Origin: Salinicola aestuarinus
GTDB taxonomy: Bacteria; Pseudomonadota; Gammaproteobacteria; Pseudomonadales; Halomonadaceae
Assembly (NCBI RefSeq): GCF_003206645.1
Contig: NZ_PZJP01000005.1
Location: forward strand, 177,227-228,833
DNA length: 51,607 nt
Direction of reading: 5' to 3'
Part shown: positions 38,966 through 47,638 of the stretch, in pieces
How positions within the stretch are numbered: position 1 is the first letter of the stretch
How the letters are laid out: each line of letters starts with the position of its first letter
Program-made: the position numbers and the translations under genes
The notes under the pieces: model-generated
What the model saw: only the letters and a program-made list of their open reading frames with translations
Database searches by the model: none
Told to the model about the DNA's origin: nothing

Positions 38966-40240
38966 ATGTTGCGCATTCCTCTGCTGTCCCGCTATGAATC
39001 CAGCCCCCTCTACCGGGGATTGATGGCCTTCGGCAGTGCCGAGATGATCAATCGAGTCGCGCGTATCTTGGCGGTCGTGGTGATCGCCAGACAGGTCTCG
39101 CCCGCCATGATGGGGGCAGCCGCGCTGGCGCTCAGTCTCTTCGAGGTGGTTCGGGTGTTGACCAACGCCGGCATTGGTCAGCGGGTGATCGCGGTCGGGG
39201 CCACGCAGCTCGACGCCACCTGCAACACGGCAGGTCGCCTCTTCTGGCTCTGGTGTCTACTGGTCTGCGGGGTGCAGCTGCTGCTGGCCGGCGCCCTGTG
39301 GCTCACCGGCCTGAGCGACATTGCCGTGATGTTGTCGGTGCTCGCCGGGGTCTACTTGTTCATGCCCGCCGGGCTGGTATCGGTCAACCTGCTGATGCGT
39401 GAAGAGCGTTTCGGGGCCATCGCGCGCATCGCGACCATCCAGAATGTCAGTGATCATCTGCTGACCCTCATACTGGTCCTCATCTGGCCGAGTGCCTGGG
39501 CCATCGTGCTGCCCAAGCTCTGCACGGCGCCGCTATGGCTGATCCTGGCGCGCCGCGCCAGGCCCTGGGCGCCGTGTAGCCGGTCCGGTTATGCGCCATG
39601 GCGTGGCTTTGTCGGGTTCGGCACCGGCGTGCTGATCTCGGAACTGGTCAATGTGGGACGTGTCCAGCTCGATAAACTCATCGTCGGTGCGCTATTCGGT
39701 GTCAATGCGCTGGGCATCTACTATTTTGCTTTCAATGCCGGGCTCGGCATCACGACGTCCTTCGTCATGGCGCTGGGGCAGGTGCTGTTTCCCTATCTCT
39801 GCAGCGCCAAGGATGCCTCGCAGCGTCGCCAGCGTTGCCGCAAGGGAATGCGCGTGGCGCTGCTCGTGTTTCTGCCCATACTGCTGGCGCAGGTCACCCT
39901 TGCCCCCTGGTATGTTCCGTGGGTCTTTGGTGCGCAATGGACGGAGGCTGCGCCACTCGTATCGGTACTGGGACTGGGCGCCATTCCCATGATCTTCGCC
40001 GCCGTCGCTAGTGCCTGGCTGCGCGCCAACGACCATGCGGGTATCGAAGCCGGCATCAGCAGTGCATCGACCGCCGCCGCGCTGACGGGGCTGGTGACCT
40101 TCGCCAGCTGGGGGCTGATGGCTTCGGCGGTGGCCTATGTTGCCGGGCTGGCCATGGTCGTGATCCCCATGGCGCTGTGGCTCCTGTCGCGGCGCGACGT
40201 GGCTGCCGAGGCCGCGACACCAGAAAGGTCCTGTGTATGA
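38966..40240 (+). CDS. wzx: Wzx-type oligosaccharide flippase
   Basis: 424 residues, almost entirely hydrophobic, with 12 or more membrane helices. The N-terminal GLMAFGSAEMINRVARILAVVVIARQVSP and later GFGTGVLISELVNVGRVQLDKLIVGALFGVNALGIY match the MOP-superfamily polysaccharide exporters. It would flip the lipid-linked repeat unit across the inner membrane. The gene overlaps the next glycosyltransferase (ATGA). The symbol is by role; the individual repeat unit is unknown. Confidence 0.88.
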   Translation: MLRIPLLSRYESSPLYRGLMAFGSAEMINRVARILAVVVIARQVSPAMMGAAALALSLFEVVRVLTNAGIGQRVIAVGATQLDATCNTAGRLFWLWCLLVCGVQLLLAGALWLTGLSDIAVMLSVLAGVYLFMPAGLVSVNLLMREERFGAIARIATIQNVSDHLLTLILVLIWPSAWAIVLPKLCTAPLWLILARRARPWAPCSRSGYAPWRGFVGFGTGVLISELVNVGRVQLDKLIVGALFGVNALGIYYFAFNAGLGITTSFVMALGQVLFPYLCSAKDASQRRQRCRKGMRVALLVFLPILLAQVTLAPWYVPWVFGAQWTEAAPLVSVLGLGAIPMIFAAVASAWLRANDHAGIEAGISSASTAAALTGLVTFASWGLMASAVAYVAGLAMVVIPMALWLLSRRDVAAEAATPERSCV

Positions 40241-41166
40241 ATCGACCGATATTCAGCGTCATCGTCCCGGTTTACAACGCCAGCGATTCCATCGAAGAGA
40301 CGGTCGCCAGCGTGCTGATGCAGACGGAGCGGGATTTCGAACTCTGGCTCGTTGATGATGGATCGACCGATGAGACGCCGGCGCATCTGCAGCGCCTGAG
40401 GGAGCGCGATCCGCGAATTCAGATACTGTCGCTGCCCAACGGGGGCGTGGCGGCCGCCCGCAATGCCGGTGCCGCCAAGGCGCAGGGGGAGCTTCTCGCC
40501 TTTCTCGATGCAGACGACCTCTGGTTGCCGACCAAGCTGGAACGGCACCGTCAGCATCACCGGGATGATCCGGAATGTGCGGCCAGCTTCGCGAGGATCG
40601 CCTTCCTGCCCGAGGGGGTGTCGAATTTTAACGAGGCGTCGACCCAGTCAAGCGTGCCCTCAGGGCCGCTGGCGTTGAGTCAGATTCTAGGGGAGAACCC
40701 GGTCTGCACCAGCTCAAACCTGGTGGTCAGTCGGCAGTGTTGGCAGGCAATTGGCGGATTTCGTGACGGCATGCAGTACGCGGAGGATCAGGAGTGGCTG
40801 GCTCGGGTGGTCGACAGCGGCCGAGAGGTCCGTGGGCTGGACACCCTGCTGGTGGGCTACCGCATGTCGACCGGTGGCCTGTCGGCCAACCTGCAGGCGA
40901 TGTATGCCGGCTGGCATAGCCTGGCGGGGGATTACGCCAGCCACGCTGGCGTCGCCTCGGCACGTGCAACCTACTGTCGTTATCTGGCCCGGCGCGCGCT
41001 GAGATCGGGAGGGGCACCAACGCTCTCTTTGCACTTTGCGCTCGCCGGTCTCTTTAGCTCGCCCAGCGCCTTTCTGAAAGACCGGCGCCGAGGCGTGATG
41101 ACGCTGCTTGGCGCACTGGTCAGCCCGTTACTCCCCCGGCGTCTGCGGATGCGCCTGTTCGCGTGA
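40237..41166 (+). CDS. Family 2 glycosyltransferase
   Basis: 309 residues. The GT-A fold of GT2: FSVIVPVYNASDSIEETVASVLMQT at 6-30, the VDDGSTDETP nucleotide-binding motif near 42-51, and the metal-binding Asp motif in FLDADDLWLP. It adds a sugar to the lipid-linked repeat unit on the cytosolic face. The donor sugar cannot be read from the sequence. It is the second gene after wzx and overlaps it by 4 nt. The 379-nt gap that follows ends this transcription unit. Confidence 0.92.
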   Translation: MNRPIFSVIVPVYNASDSIEETVASVLMQTERDFELWLVDDGSTDETPAHLQRLRERDPRIQILSLPNGGVAAARNAGAAKAQGELLAFLDADDLWLPTKLERHRQHHRDDPECAASFARIAFLPEGVSNFNEASTQSSVPSGPLALSQILGENPVCTSSNLVVSRQCWQAIGGFRDGMQYAEDQEWLARVVDSGREVRGLDTLLVGYRMSTGGLSANLQAMYAGWHSLAGDYASHAGVASARATYCRYLARRALRSGGAPTLSLHFALAGLFSSPSAFLKDRRRGVMTLLGALVSPLLPRRLRMRLFA

Positions 41167-41300
41167 GCGGTGCTTTCGGCGCCACGGGATGACGTCGCCG
41201 TTGACGGCGGTCTCACGGCCGTCCCTCTGACACAGTGACCTGACAAGCGGTGTCGTTGCCGCGGGCGCGGCGGAATGGCTCGGGCGAGGCTGTCGATCAT

Positions 41301-41321
41301 TGCCTGCTGCCTGCTGCCTGC
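41301..41321. repeat. TGCCTGC heptamer repeated three times
   Basis: Three perfect head-to-tail copies of a 7-base unit, with two more matching bases after them. It lies about 75 bp upstream of the putative activator sites, in non-coding DNA. Confidence 0.85.
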
Positions 41322-41374
41322 TGATGGCATGACTCGGGCGCGTCCACGCTGCCGCCGACGTTCGCACTCCCGAT

Positions 41375-41408
41375 CTGCAAATTGCGACACCGGCTTTGCA
41401 TTTTGCAT
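41375..41408. promoter_or_regulatory. Pair of TTGC-N5-GCAA-like palindromes (putative activator sites B)
   Basis: CTGC-AAATT-GCGA (41375-41387, two mismatches) and TTGC-ATTTT-GCAT (41396-41408, one mismatch). Their centres are 21 bp apart, two helical turns. They lie 129 and 108 bp upstream of the predicted sigma54 start at 41510. Confidence 0.5.
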
Positions 41409-41482
41409 ATGCTCCCGGTTGAAACGCGTTTTCCAACACTGAATTAAAATCCAAGTCATTAAAATAAAACAATAAAATAAAT

Positions 41483-41499
41483 CTGGCACGGTTCTTGTA
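41483..41499 (+). promoter_or_regulatory. Strong candidate sigma54 promoter of the GT2-GT4 operon
   Basis: CTGGCACG-N4-TTGTA matches 12 of 13 fixed consensus positions, with exact GG-N10 spacing. The predicted start is near 41510, giving a 36-nt leader to the ATG at 41546. This is the best sigma54 match in the window. Confidence 0.72.
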
Positions 41500-41545
41500 A
41501 AGGAGGAGGCATGTCACGCCTTACGCCAACCTTGAGGAATCGACC

Positions 41546-42538
41546 ATGAACACGCCCACCTTCTCCGTCGTCATGCCTGTCTACAATGTGGAAGCCTTCG
41601 TCGGCGAAGCCATCCAGTCCGTTCTCGCACAGACGTTTACCGACTTCGAACTGATCATCGTCGACGACGGCTCCCACGACAGAAGCATGGACATCTGCCG
41701 CACGTTCACCGATGAACGCATCCGGGTCGTGACTCAGCGCAATCGCGGGCTGGCGGGCGCTCGCAACAGTGGTATCGCGGTCGCACGGGGAGACTATGTC
41801 GCGCTGCTCGATTCCGATGATCGCTGGGATACCGCGAAACTTTCGCTTCACTATATTCACCTGAGAGCGGATGAGAGCGTGGACGTCAGCTATTCGGGGT
41901 CGCGCTTGATCGATGCCGCTGGCCGGCCGCTGGGCATCACCCAGCAGCCTCGTCTCACCGGCGTGGCAGCGCGTCATATCCTCACGCGCAACCCGATCGG
42001 CAATGGCTCGGCGCCGGTCATTCGCCGCCGGGCGCTGGACGCCGCCCTGTTCGTGCATCCGCAGGAGCCCGGTCGGCTGTGCTGGTTCGACGAGAGTTTC
42101 CGGCAGTCCGAGGACATCGAGCTTTGGCTGCGCCTGATTGGCAAACACGGCTGCCATTTCGAAGGGATCGATGGATTGTTGACCGACTATCGCATCGTCA
42201 CGGGCGGGCTCTCGGCCAACGTGATTCGCCAGTACGAAAGCTGGGAGCGGGCCATCACCAAGGCGCAGGAGTACGCGCCGGCGCTACTTGCCCGCTACGG
42301 GGCGCGCGCCAGGGCCTACCAGCTGCGCTATCTCGCTCGCCGGGCGGTTCAGCTGGGAGATGGCTCCTTCGCCGTTGCGCTGATGCGTCAGGCGTTGGCT
42401 GCCAGTCCCTGGATCGCGCTTCAGGAGCCGGTCAAAACGCTGGAGACCAGTGTCGGGGCCCTGGCTGCCCGCTGGCTGTCGCGTGAAACCTTCAACTCAC
42501 TGCTCAACCGCCGCTTGGGCTCGGAGGTGGCCGCATGA
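41546..42538 (+). CDS. Family 2 glycosyltransferase
   Basis: 330 residues. FSVVMPVYNVEAFVGEAIQSVLAQTFTDFELIIVDDGS (residues 5-42) and the Asp motif VALLDSDDRW near 92-101 are classic GT2. It is related to, but clearly distinct from, the GT2 protein two genes earlier; both share the late TGGLSAN segment, suggesting a common ancestor. It is expected to extend the exopolysaccharide repeat unit. GAGGA lies 8 nt before the ATG. The stop overlaps the next ATG. Confidence 0.92.
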   Translation: MNTPTFSVVMPVYNVEAFVGEAIQSVLAQTFTDFELIIVDDGSHDRSMDICRTFTDERIRVVTQRNRGLAGARNSGIAVARGDYVALLDSDDRWDTAKLSLHYIHLRADESVDVSYSGSRLIDAAGRPLGITQQPRLTGVAARHILTRNPIGNGSAPVIRRRALDAALFVHPQEPGRLCWFDESFRQSEDIELWLRLIGKHGCHFEGIDGLLTDYRIVTGGLSANVIRQYESWERAITKAQEYAPALLARYGARARAYQLRYLARRAVQLGDGSFAVALMRQALAASPWIALQEPVKTLETSVGALAARWLSRETFNSLLNRRLGSEVAA

Positions 42539-43524
42539 CACGCTTGAAGGTGATCAGTCTCGTCGACGATGTCTCCCCCGGTGGCGTGATGCAGGCGTTG
42601 CAGGTACTGGCACACCCGTCGCTGTCGGCCTCGATCGACTCGCGTGTCTTACAGGTCGACCCGGATCGTCAGCAGGCGCCGGTCTGCGATGCCGATATTG
42701 TCATCACCCACTTCCCTCCGAGGTGGCGGGCGTTACCCTTTCTGGCGTCGCTGAAGTGGCGGGCTCGTGGCGCCAGGCTCATCCATATCGAGCACAGCTA
42801 TACCGGTAGCTGGGAGTGTTTGAAGGTATCCCGGCCCGAGCGATTCCGGCTGATGCTCAAACTGGCCTATCGGCTGTTCGACCATGTCGTTGCCGTTTCG
42901 GAGGGGCAGGCCCAATGGCTCAGGACGGTCACCGGCTTGCCAGAGGCCGACCTCAGCGTCGTGCGGCCCTGGAGCGGTGTCACCGGGCTAGACACGCTCC
43001 CGCTACCTCACTGGCAGGAGCAGCGCCCGCTGGTTCTGGGCGCCTACGGGCGATTCGCCGAACAGAAGGCATTCGATCGGCTGATCACGCACTTTCGGAG
43101 GCTCGACCCGCAGCGCTATCGCCTGCGACTGGGTGGAAGTGGCCCGACCGAAGCGGCGCTGCGCGCCTTGGCGGCGGGGGCGTGCAACATCGATTTCGTT
43201 GGCCAGGTCACCGATCGCGCCGCTTTTCTGGGCGCTTGCGATCTCATCGTGGTGCCGTCGCGCTGGGAGGCCTTCGGGTTGGTTGCCACCGAGGCGCGAC
43301 AGGCGGGCAGGCCGATTCTGGTGGCCGACGTCGATGGCCTGCCGGAGCAGGTCGGGCAGGCAGGCAGGGTGGTCGACTTTACCGCTGACACCGAGCTGAA
43401 AGCGGTGCTGGAGGCGCTGGACGGCCCTACGCTCCAGACCCTGGCGCTGGCCGCCCGGCAATCGACGGCAGACCTGGCCGAGCGTCGCCTCGCGTCCTGG
43501 CGTGAGTTACTCCGCCTGGCCTGA
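42535..43524 (+). CDS. Family 4 (GT-B) glycosyltransferase
   Basis: 329 residues. The C-terminal GT-B domain shows VLGAYGRFAEQKAFDRLI near 162-179, the FVGQVTDRAAFLGACDLIVVPSRWEAFGLVATEARQAGRP block (about 222-261; E-x7-E donor-binding motif) and LPEQVG. The N-terminal domain is short. A retaining glycosyltransferase acting on the repeat unit; the donor is unknown. It overlaps the upstream GT2 by 4 nt. Its 3' end overlaps the convergent wzy by 18 nt. Confidence 0.9.
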   Translation: MTRLKVISLVDDVSPGGVMQALQVLAHPSLSASIDSRVLQVDPDRQQAPVCDADIVITHFPPRWRALPFLASLKWRARGARLIHIEHSYTGSWECLKVSRPERFRLMLKLAYRLFDHVVAVSEGQAQWLRTVTGLPEADLSVVRPWSGVTGLDTLPLPHWQEQRPLVLGAYGRFAEQKAFDRLITHFRRLDPQRYRLRLGGSGPTEAALRALAAGACNIDFVGQVTDRAAFLGACDLIVVPSRWEAFGLVATEARQAGRPILVADVDGLPEQVGQAGRVVDFTADTELKAVLEALDGPTLQTLALAARQSTADLAERRLASWRELLRLA

Positions 43525-44850
43525 CACCGAGACGGCCGAACGATCGCCGGGTGCCGACACGGCAAGCCCCGGCAGCGCCGACCGGCGCAGTACCGCCCGG
43601 CGTGCGGCGATGCCGATGAGCATCAGCGCGGGCCAGTAGAGGTAGCTCAATATCTCCAGGTTTTCTCCGAAGCTGTAGAGCGTCAACAGCAGCAACATGG
43701 AGAGGGCGACGCGACCAATCGACTCGTATAGCGACAGTTTTCCAACCACCCAGAAACTGGCCGCGAGTGGAATCGCCAGCGCCAGCGCGCCTACCAGTCC
43801 CTTGACGAAAAGCAGTCCATACCAGCTGTGATGGCTACCGATCGGCATGTACTCGACGAGGTGCGGGCCGTTCTCCACGATGCCGTGGCCAAACCATGGG
43901 GCTTCATTGCGCCACCGCTCCATGGCAATCCGTCCCAGGGCGGCGCGAACCCGGCTGGAGTCGGCGCGGGCGCTGGTGAAACCTTCGATGAGCTGATCCA
44001 GCAGCGTCTGTATTTGGGGGGCCAGAAGCCCGAGTATCAGAATGGCGGGGGCGGCGGCGAACCAGGTCCACGCCTGTCGCAGCCGGCTCACCCCGAAACA
44101 GAAGGGCCAGACGATGGCCAGCGCGACCAGCGCCAGCCGTGACTGGCAGAGCAGCGCCAGCAGAAGGCCAGCAAGCACACCGATGATCTTCCAGCCCGGA
44201 TGCTTCTCCTCAAGAGCGCACAGAATGTGGACCACCGCGATCATGCCGGCGGCGGGAGACCAGGGCGCGAAAAACTGCCAGCGGGGCGTGCCCGCTCCGG
44301 GCTCCAGCGTATACAGGATCACGGCAAAGTACTCCGGCCCCGAACCGCCGACGATCTTGAGCGGCGACACGTAGAGCAGACCGGGCAGACCGATAAACGG
44401 CGCCACCAGAAAGAGGGGGATCAGCAGCAAGGTCTGCAGACCCAGCCGACATATCGCCCGATAGATGACTTCCGGGCGTATGGAGAGGACAGCGCCGGCC
44501 AGGGGAAACAGGGCCAGCAGTGCCCAACCCTTGGCCCAACCGATCGATGACTTGATCGTCTTGGGTAGCCCCAGCTCGTTGAGGAAATGACCGACGATCA
44601 GCGCGAACAGCATCACCAGCATGGCCAGTAGCCATATCAGGATGAGTGTGTGCAGCGGCGGCGGCCTGAGGTGAGGCGGTCGCGCCGGCGCGATATACAG
44701 CGTCACCGCCGCCATCATTGCCAAAATCCAGGCCAGCGCGGGCCCGGCGATGTAGAGCCCGCCGATCAGCCAGAGTCCCCAGGTACTCTGTATGGCGACT
44801 GAGACGACTCTTTCGGCAACAGTAACTGGATGAGGGGCTGGCGTAGCCAT
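43507..44850 (-). CDS. wzy: Wzy / O-antigen ligase-type polysaccharide polymerase
   Basis: 447 residues with about 11 membrane helices. The large periplasmic loop contains PWFGHGIVENGPHLVEYMPIGSHHSWYGLLFVKGLVGAL near 307-345, the typical Wzy_C signature with its conserved His. It would polymerise repeat units in the periplasm. The ATG at 44850 overlaps the upstream wzz by 85 nt; no later ATG or GTG would keep the first helix, so the overlap seems real. It is the last gene of the opx-wzz-wzy operon and is convergent with the GT4 gene. Confidence 0.88.
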   Translation of the reverse strand: MATPAPHPVTVAERVVSVAIQSTWGLWLIGGLYIAGPALAWILAMMAAVTLYIAPARPPHLRPPPLHTLILIWLLAMLVMLFALIVGHFLNELGLPKTIKSSIGWAKGWALLALFPLAGAVLSIRPEVIYRAICRLGLQTLLLIPLFLVAPFIGLPGLLYVSPLKIVGGSGPEYFAVILYTLEPGAGTPRWQFFAPWSPAAGMIAVVHILCALEEKHPGWKIIGVLAGLLLALLCQSRLALVALAIVWPFCFGVSRLRQAWTWFAAAPAILILGLLAPQIQTLLDQLIEGFTSARADSSRVRAALGRIAMERWRNEAPWFGHGIVENGPHLVEYMPIGSHHSWYGLLFVKGLVGALALAIPLAASFWVVGKLSLYESIGRVALSMLLLLTLYSFGENLEILSYLYWPALMLIGIAARRAVLRRSALPGLAVSAPGDRSAVSVSGQAE

Positions 44851-46217
44851 AGCAGCAGGAAGCCTGTGATCACGAAGATGGTGGCAACGACGGCGCCGGC
44901 AATGGCCAGCACCACGGAGGGCGAGGAGGGCGCTTCCGGCAGCGACGGGGATTCGAAGGTCTGGACCAGCGGGTAGGACGAAAAGGGGTCGGACTTGTTG
45001 GTGTCCAGCCGGGCCAGTGCCGAGGAGAATACCGCTTCCGCGACCCGGCGCTCTCGCAGCAGTTCGGAAAGCCTCGCGGCGGTTTGCACGAGCGCCTGGG
45101 ATGCGTCGCTCTGCTGGCGAATTTGTCGACTGACCTCGGTCAGGGCGCCTTCGGTGCCCGCGATCCTGCCCATGGCGCTGAGCAGGTCGTCAAAGATGCG
45201 TCCCCGACCGTCACTGACCGCCAGGTCGGCAAACTGAAGCAGGGCCTCTCGGTCGAGGTCGGTCAGTGCCTGACCGCGGCCTAGCAGGACATTCTGCAGC
45301 GTCTGTTTCTGGGCCCCCAATTCGACCAGTTGCAGATGATTGTCACCGAGCGTGGCGCGCGCCTGATTCCAGTCGGTCAGAACCAGCGCGTAGCGGGACA
45401 ACAGCGACTGAAAGATAGGATCAGCCTTGAGCAGCAGAGCACTGTGGGCATCTGCCACGGAGACCTGCAGGGTGTCGCTTAGCCCCTCGGCATCCGCCTG
45501 TAGCCGCTCGAGCTCCAGTTGGAGGTCACGCCGGTCCTGCCTCAGGCCGTCGATCACGTTCAGTCGCTGATGAAACTGATCCATGGTCGCCAGTCCGGAC
45601 GCTCCCTGAAATTCGAGGATCTGCTGCTGGGCCTGCTGCAGCTTCTCCTCCAGCAGTTCGATCTGCGCGAGATCGGCGGCCTCTCGCTTGGCCGCTTCGT
45701 CCTGGCGTAGTTCTACCAGCACTTCCAGAAAGGCTTGCCTCAAGGCGATCAGGCAGTTCTGCGCGTCCTGCGGTGTGGGCGCCTTCAGCGATACCATGAT
45801 GAGGTTCGTCTGATCCACCAGGCTGACGCTGGGTTTGGGCAGCATGTCCATTGTCTTGTCGACGTGCAGCGCCCCCTTGCGCAGGGTGATGTCTGCAGTC
45901 AGCAGTCGTTTGTAATTTTCCGTCGGGCTGAGCGCCGGCGTCGCAAATGCCGAGCTCGACTGCGAGGTGGCCTGGCCGATCGACTCCAGGTTGAGGGAAC
46001 CGCCAACCCCTGAGCCGGGTAAAATCAGCGTCATCGTGCTTTTGTAATTGACCGGCGCGACAAGAATATAGGCGATGGCCAACCCCCAGATCGCCAGGAT
46101 GAACGGCAGCATGGCGAACACGTACCGCCGATAGCGACCGGCGGCCGGCAGCCCGTCGCGGATGAACCACCATGCCCTGACCAGCCGACGAGGCGGCGCC
46201 GCTGAATGGCGACTCAT
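44766..46217 (-). CDS. Wzz/GumC-type polysaccharide co-polymerase without kinase domain
   Basis: 483 residues. A membrane helix at about 33-55 and another near 430-452 flank a periplasmic, heavily coiled-coil domain. The Wzz motif (YILVAPVNYKSTMTLILPG) follows helix 1, and PEAPSSPSVVLAIAGAV precedes helix 2. There is no C-terminal tyrosine-kinase domain, so it is a PCP-2b/GumC-like chain-length regulator that would link Wzy to the outer-membrane OPX protein. Its ATG overlaps the opx stop (ATGA). Confidence 0.88.
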   Translation of the reverse strand: MSRHSAAPPRRLVRAWWFIRDGLPAAGRYRRYVFAMLPFILAIWGLAIAYILVAPVNYKSTMTLILPGSGVGGSLNLESIGQATSQSSSAFATPALSPTENYKRLLTADITLRKGALHVDKTMDMLPKPSVSLVDQTNLIMVSLKAPTPQDAQNCLIALRQAFLEVLVELRQDEAAKREAADLAQIELLEEKLQQAQQQILEFQGASGLATMDQFHQRLNVIDGLRQDRRDLQLELERLQADAEGLSDTLQVSVADAHSALLLKADPIFQSLLSRYALVLTDWNQARATLGDNHLQLVELGAQKQTLQNVLLGRGQALTDLDREALLQFADLAVSDGRGRIFDDLLSAMGRIAGTEGALTEVSRQIRQQSDASQALVQTAARLSELLRERRVAEAVFSSALARLDTNKSDPFSSYPLVQTFESPSLPEAPSSPSVVLAIAGAVVATIFVITGFLLLWLRQPLIQLLLPKESSQSPYRVPGDSG

Positions 46218-47419
46218 TGAGACACATCATTGATCAGTATGACGGTGGCCGCCGGCCCCAGTGCATCGCCCGCCATCGATATCGCATCGCGTACGTTCAT
46301 CCACCGGCTGTCGTAGCAGGCAAGGGCATCTCCGGGCATCAGGTAAGGATTCACTCGATCTCGATCGGCGCTTTCCAGCATGGCCTCGACGTCGCGAGCC
46401 ATCACGAAGGTTTCACCGTTGAAGGGATTGGTGGAGATCAGGATGGCTTCCCGATGCGCGTTCATGGCCGAGCCGCCGACGCAGTTGGCGGCCACCAGCC
46501 CCTGAAGCAGGCGCGTGCCGTAGGGCAGGCTGGTCGTTTCCTTGCCGATCGCCGACGTGGCGTTACTGGCGGCGGGCCGCGACAGGTTCGACATGTAGAT
46601 ACGAATGCCGGGTGGCGTAACGGGACTCGGCCTGATGAGCTCGGGAGCGAAGCAGTGGGTCGTGGGGACGTAGATCCGATCCTGTGCCGCGAGCCTCAAG
46701 TCCAGGGCGACCTCGCCGCTCAATAGGCCTGTCAGATCGATTTCCGTCCAGCGCTCGCCCCGAAGCACGCGCACATGAGCGAGATCCGCGTCAGGCCGGA
46801 CACCGCCGGCGGCCCGCAGGGCGGCCGAGAGGCTACGTTCGGTATTGGCGTCTCCCGTGGCCGGTCCTTCGCGTTGGCCCACCCGGTTCTCCACGGGGCG
46901 CTCGCCGACACGAACCGTCCCCTCATTGAAGACCGACCCTTGGACAAAGACGAAAATCCCGGCCCGCTCCACCAGCGAGACTGCCGCGACCCGTGGCAGT
47001 GGGCGGACCAGCTGCTCGCGAACCAGAAGTTGGCCCAGTCGGGTCTCGATCTCTTTCACCGACTGCTGGGTGGTATCGATGGCCGGCAGGCCTGGCATGT
47101 CGAGCTGCCCATATTCATCGATCACATAAAGGCTCGAAAGGTCGCCGGAGTCCCCCATGACGTCCACCCGTAAACGATCCCCTGGGGCGACGATGGCGGG
47201 CGCGGCGCGCAGTGTCTCGGGGGGCACCTGCGTCGCCTGCGGGGGCGGTGGGAGCGATTCTGGCTGACCACATTGACTGTCGTAGGGGACGGCGTGCTCG
47301 GGCATCCAGGGTGCAGTATCAAGGTTCTCTGGCTGGGGGGCGGAGCGACAGGCGCTCAGCGTCAGCATGCTCGAGATCGCAATCGCCAGCAGCGTGACAC
47401 TGGACCGGATGTTGCGCAT
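46214..47419 (-). CDS. wza: Wza-like outer-membrane polysaccharide export (OPX) lipoprotein
   Basis: 401 residues. A lipoprotein signal peptide with lipobox Cys24 (LTLSAC) precedes a Poly_export domain starting IVAPGDRLRVDVMGDSGDL (about 76-94), followed by SLBB-like segments with AGGVRPDADLAHVRVLRG. It forms the channel through which the polymer leaves the cell. GGGGAG lies 6 nt before the ATG. It is the first gene of the minus-strand opx-wzz-wzy operon and is divergent from the H-NOX gene across a 285-bp regulatory region. Some C-terminal regions differ from E. coli Wza, so 'Wza-like' is safest. Confidence 0.88.
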   Translation of the reverse strand: MRNIRSSVTLLAIAISSMLTLSACRSAPQPENLDTAPWMPEHAVPYDSQCGQPESLPPPPQATQVPPETLRAAPAIVAPGDRLRVDVMGDSGDLSSLYVIDEYGQLDMPGLPAIDTTQQSVKEIETRLGQLLVREQLVRPLPRVAAVSLVERAGIFVFVQGSVFNEGTVRVGERPVENRVGQREGPATGDANTERSLSAALRAAGGVRPDADLAHVRVLRGERWTEIDLTGLLSGEVALDLRLAAQDRIYVPTTHCFAPELIRPSPVTPPGIRIYMSNLSRPAASNATSAIGKETTSLPYGTRLLQGLVAANCVGGSAMNAHREAILISTNPFNGETFVMARDVEAMLESADRDRVNPYLMPGDALACYDSRWMNVRDAISMAGDALGPAATVILINDVSQ

Positions 47420-47458
47420 ACCTGCTCCCCTTGAATCTTTGCTTGTGACTAAAAGCCT

Positions 47459-47475
47459 AGCGGATCATAAGCCAC
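47459..47475 (-). promoter_or_regulatory. Weak candidate sigma54 promoter of the opx-wzz-wzy operon
   Basis: On the minus strand GTGGCTTA-N4-CCGCT. The invariant GG and GC dinucleotides are present with exact N10 spacing, but only 7 of 13 consensus positions match. The predicted start is near 47448, 29 nt before the ATG. It is weak alone, and gains support from the activator-site array 91-134 bp upstream. Confidence 0.35.
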
Positions 47476-47532
47476 TTTAAATATTCGGTATGTCATACCA
47501 TTTTGCGGCATTCTTGATCATTCATCTCTTTT

Positions 47533-47588
47533 TTGCGTTCCGCAATCCCTAAGCAGGCGTTATGCAAAACAGCGTTTGCATAACGCAA
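47533..47588. promoter_or_regulatory. Array of three TTGC-N5-GCAA palindromes (putative activator sites C)
   Basis: TTGC-GTTCC-GCAA (47533-47545, perfect), AGGC-GTTAT-GCAA (47555-47567, two mismatches) and TTGC-ATAAC-GCAA (47576-47588, perfect). Centres at 47539, 47561 and 47582 are 22 and 21 bp apart, so all lie on one DNA face. A perfect 12-bp inverted repeat (47557-47568 / 47575-47586) is embedded. The array is shared by the divergent opx and H-NOX operons. Confidence 0.6.
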
Positions 47589-47638
47589 TTATCGAAGCAA
47601 TTGTCGAGTCGGAAGCGCGATGGGCGGGTGTGTCAATG

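Larger units (their letters stand above)
41167..41482. other. Long regulatory gap before the second glycosyltransferase operon
   Basis: No gene could be supported between 41167 and the promoter at 41483. The first half is GC-rich. It contains a heptamer repeat (TGCCTGC three times, 41301-41321) and then two TTGC-N5-GCAA-like palindromes. The last 70 bases before the promoter are strikingly AT-rich, as expected where DNA must bend between an upstream activator and sigma54 polymerase. Confidence 0.6.

Noticed and set aside
41511..41549. Twelve-codon open frame after AGGAGGAGG, ending in ATGA over the GT2 start codon
   Set aside because: It looks like a coupled leader peptide, but the predicted sigma54 start (about 41510) would leave its ribosome site outside the mRNA. 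Reconsider if transcription starts further upstream.
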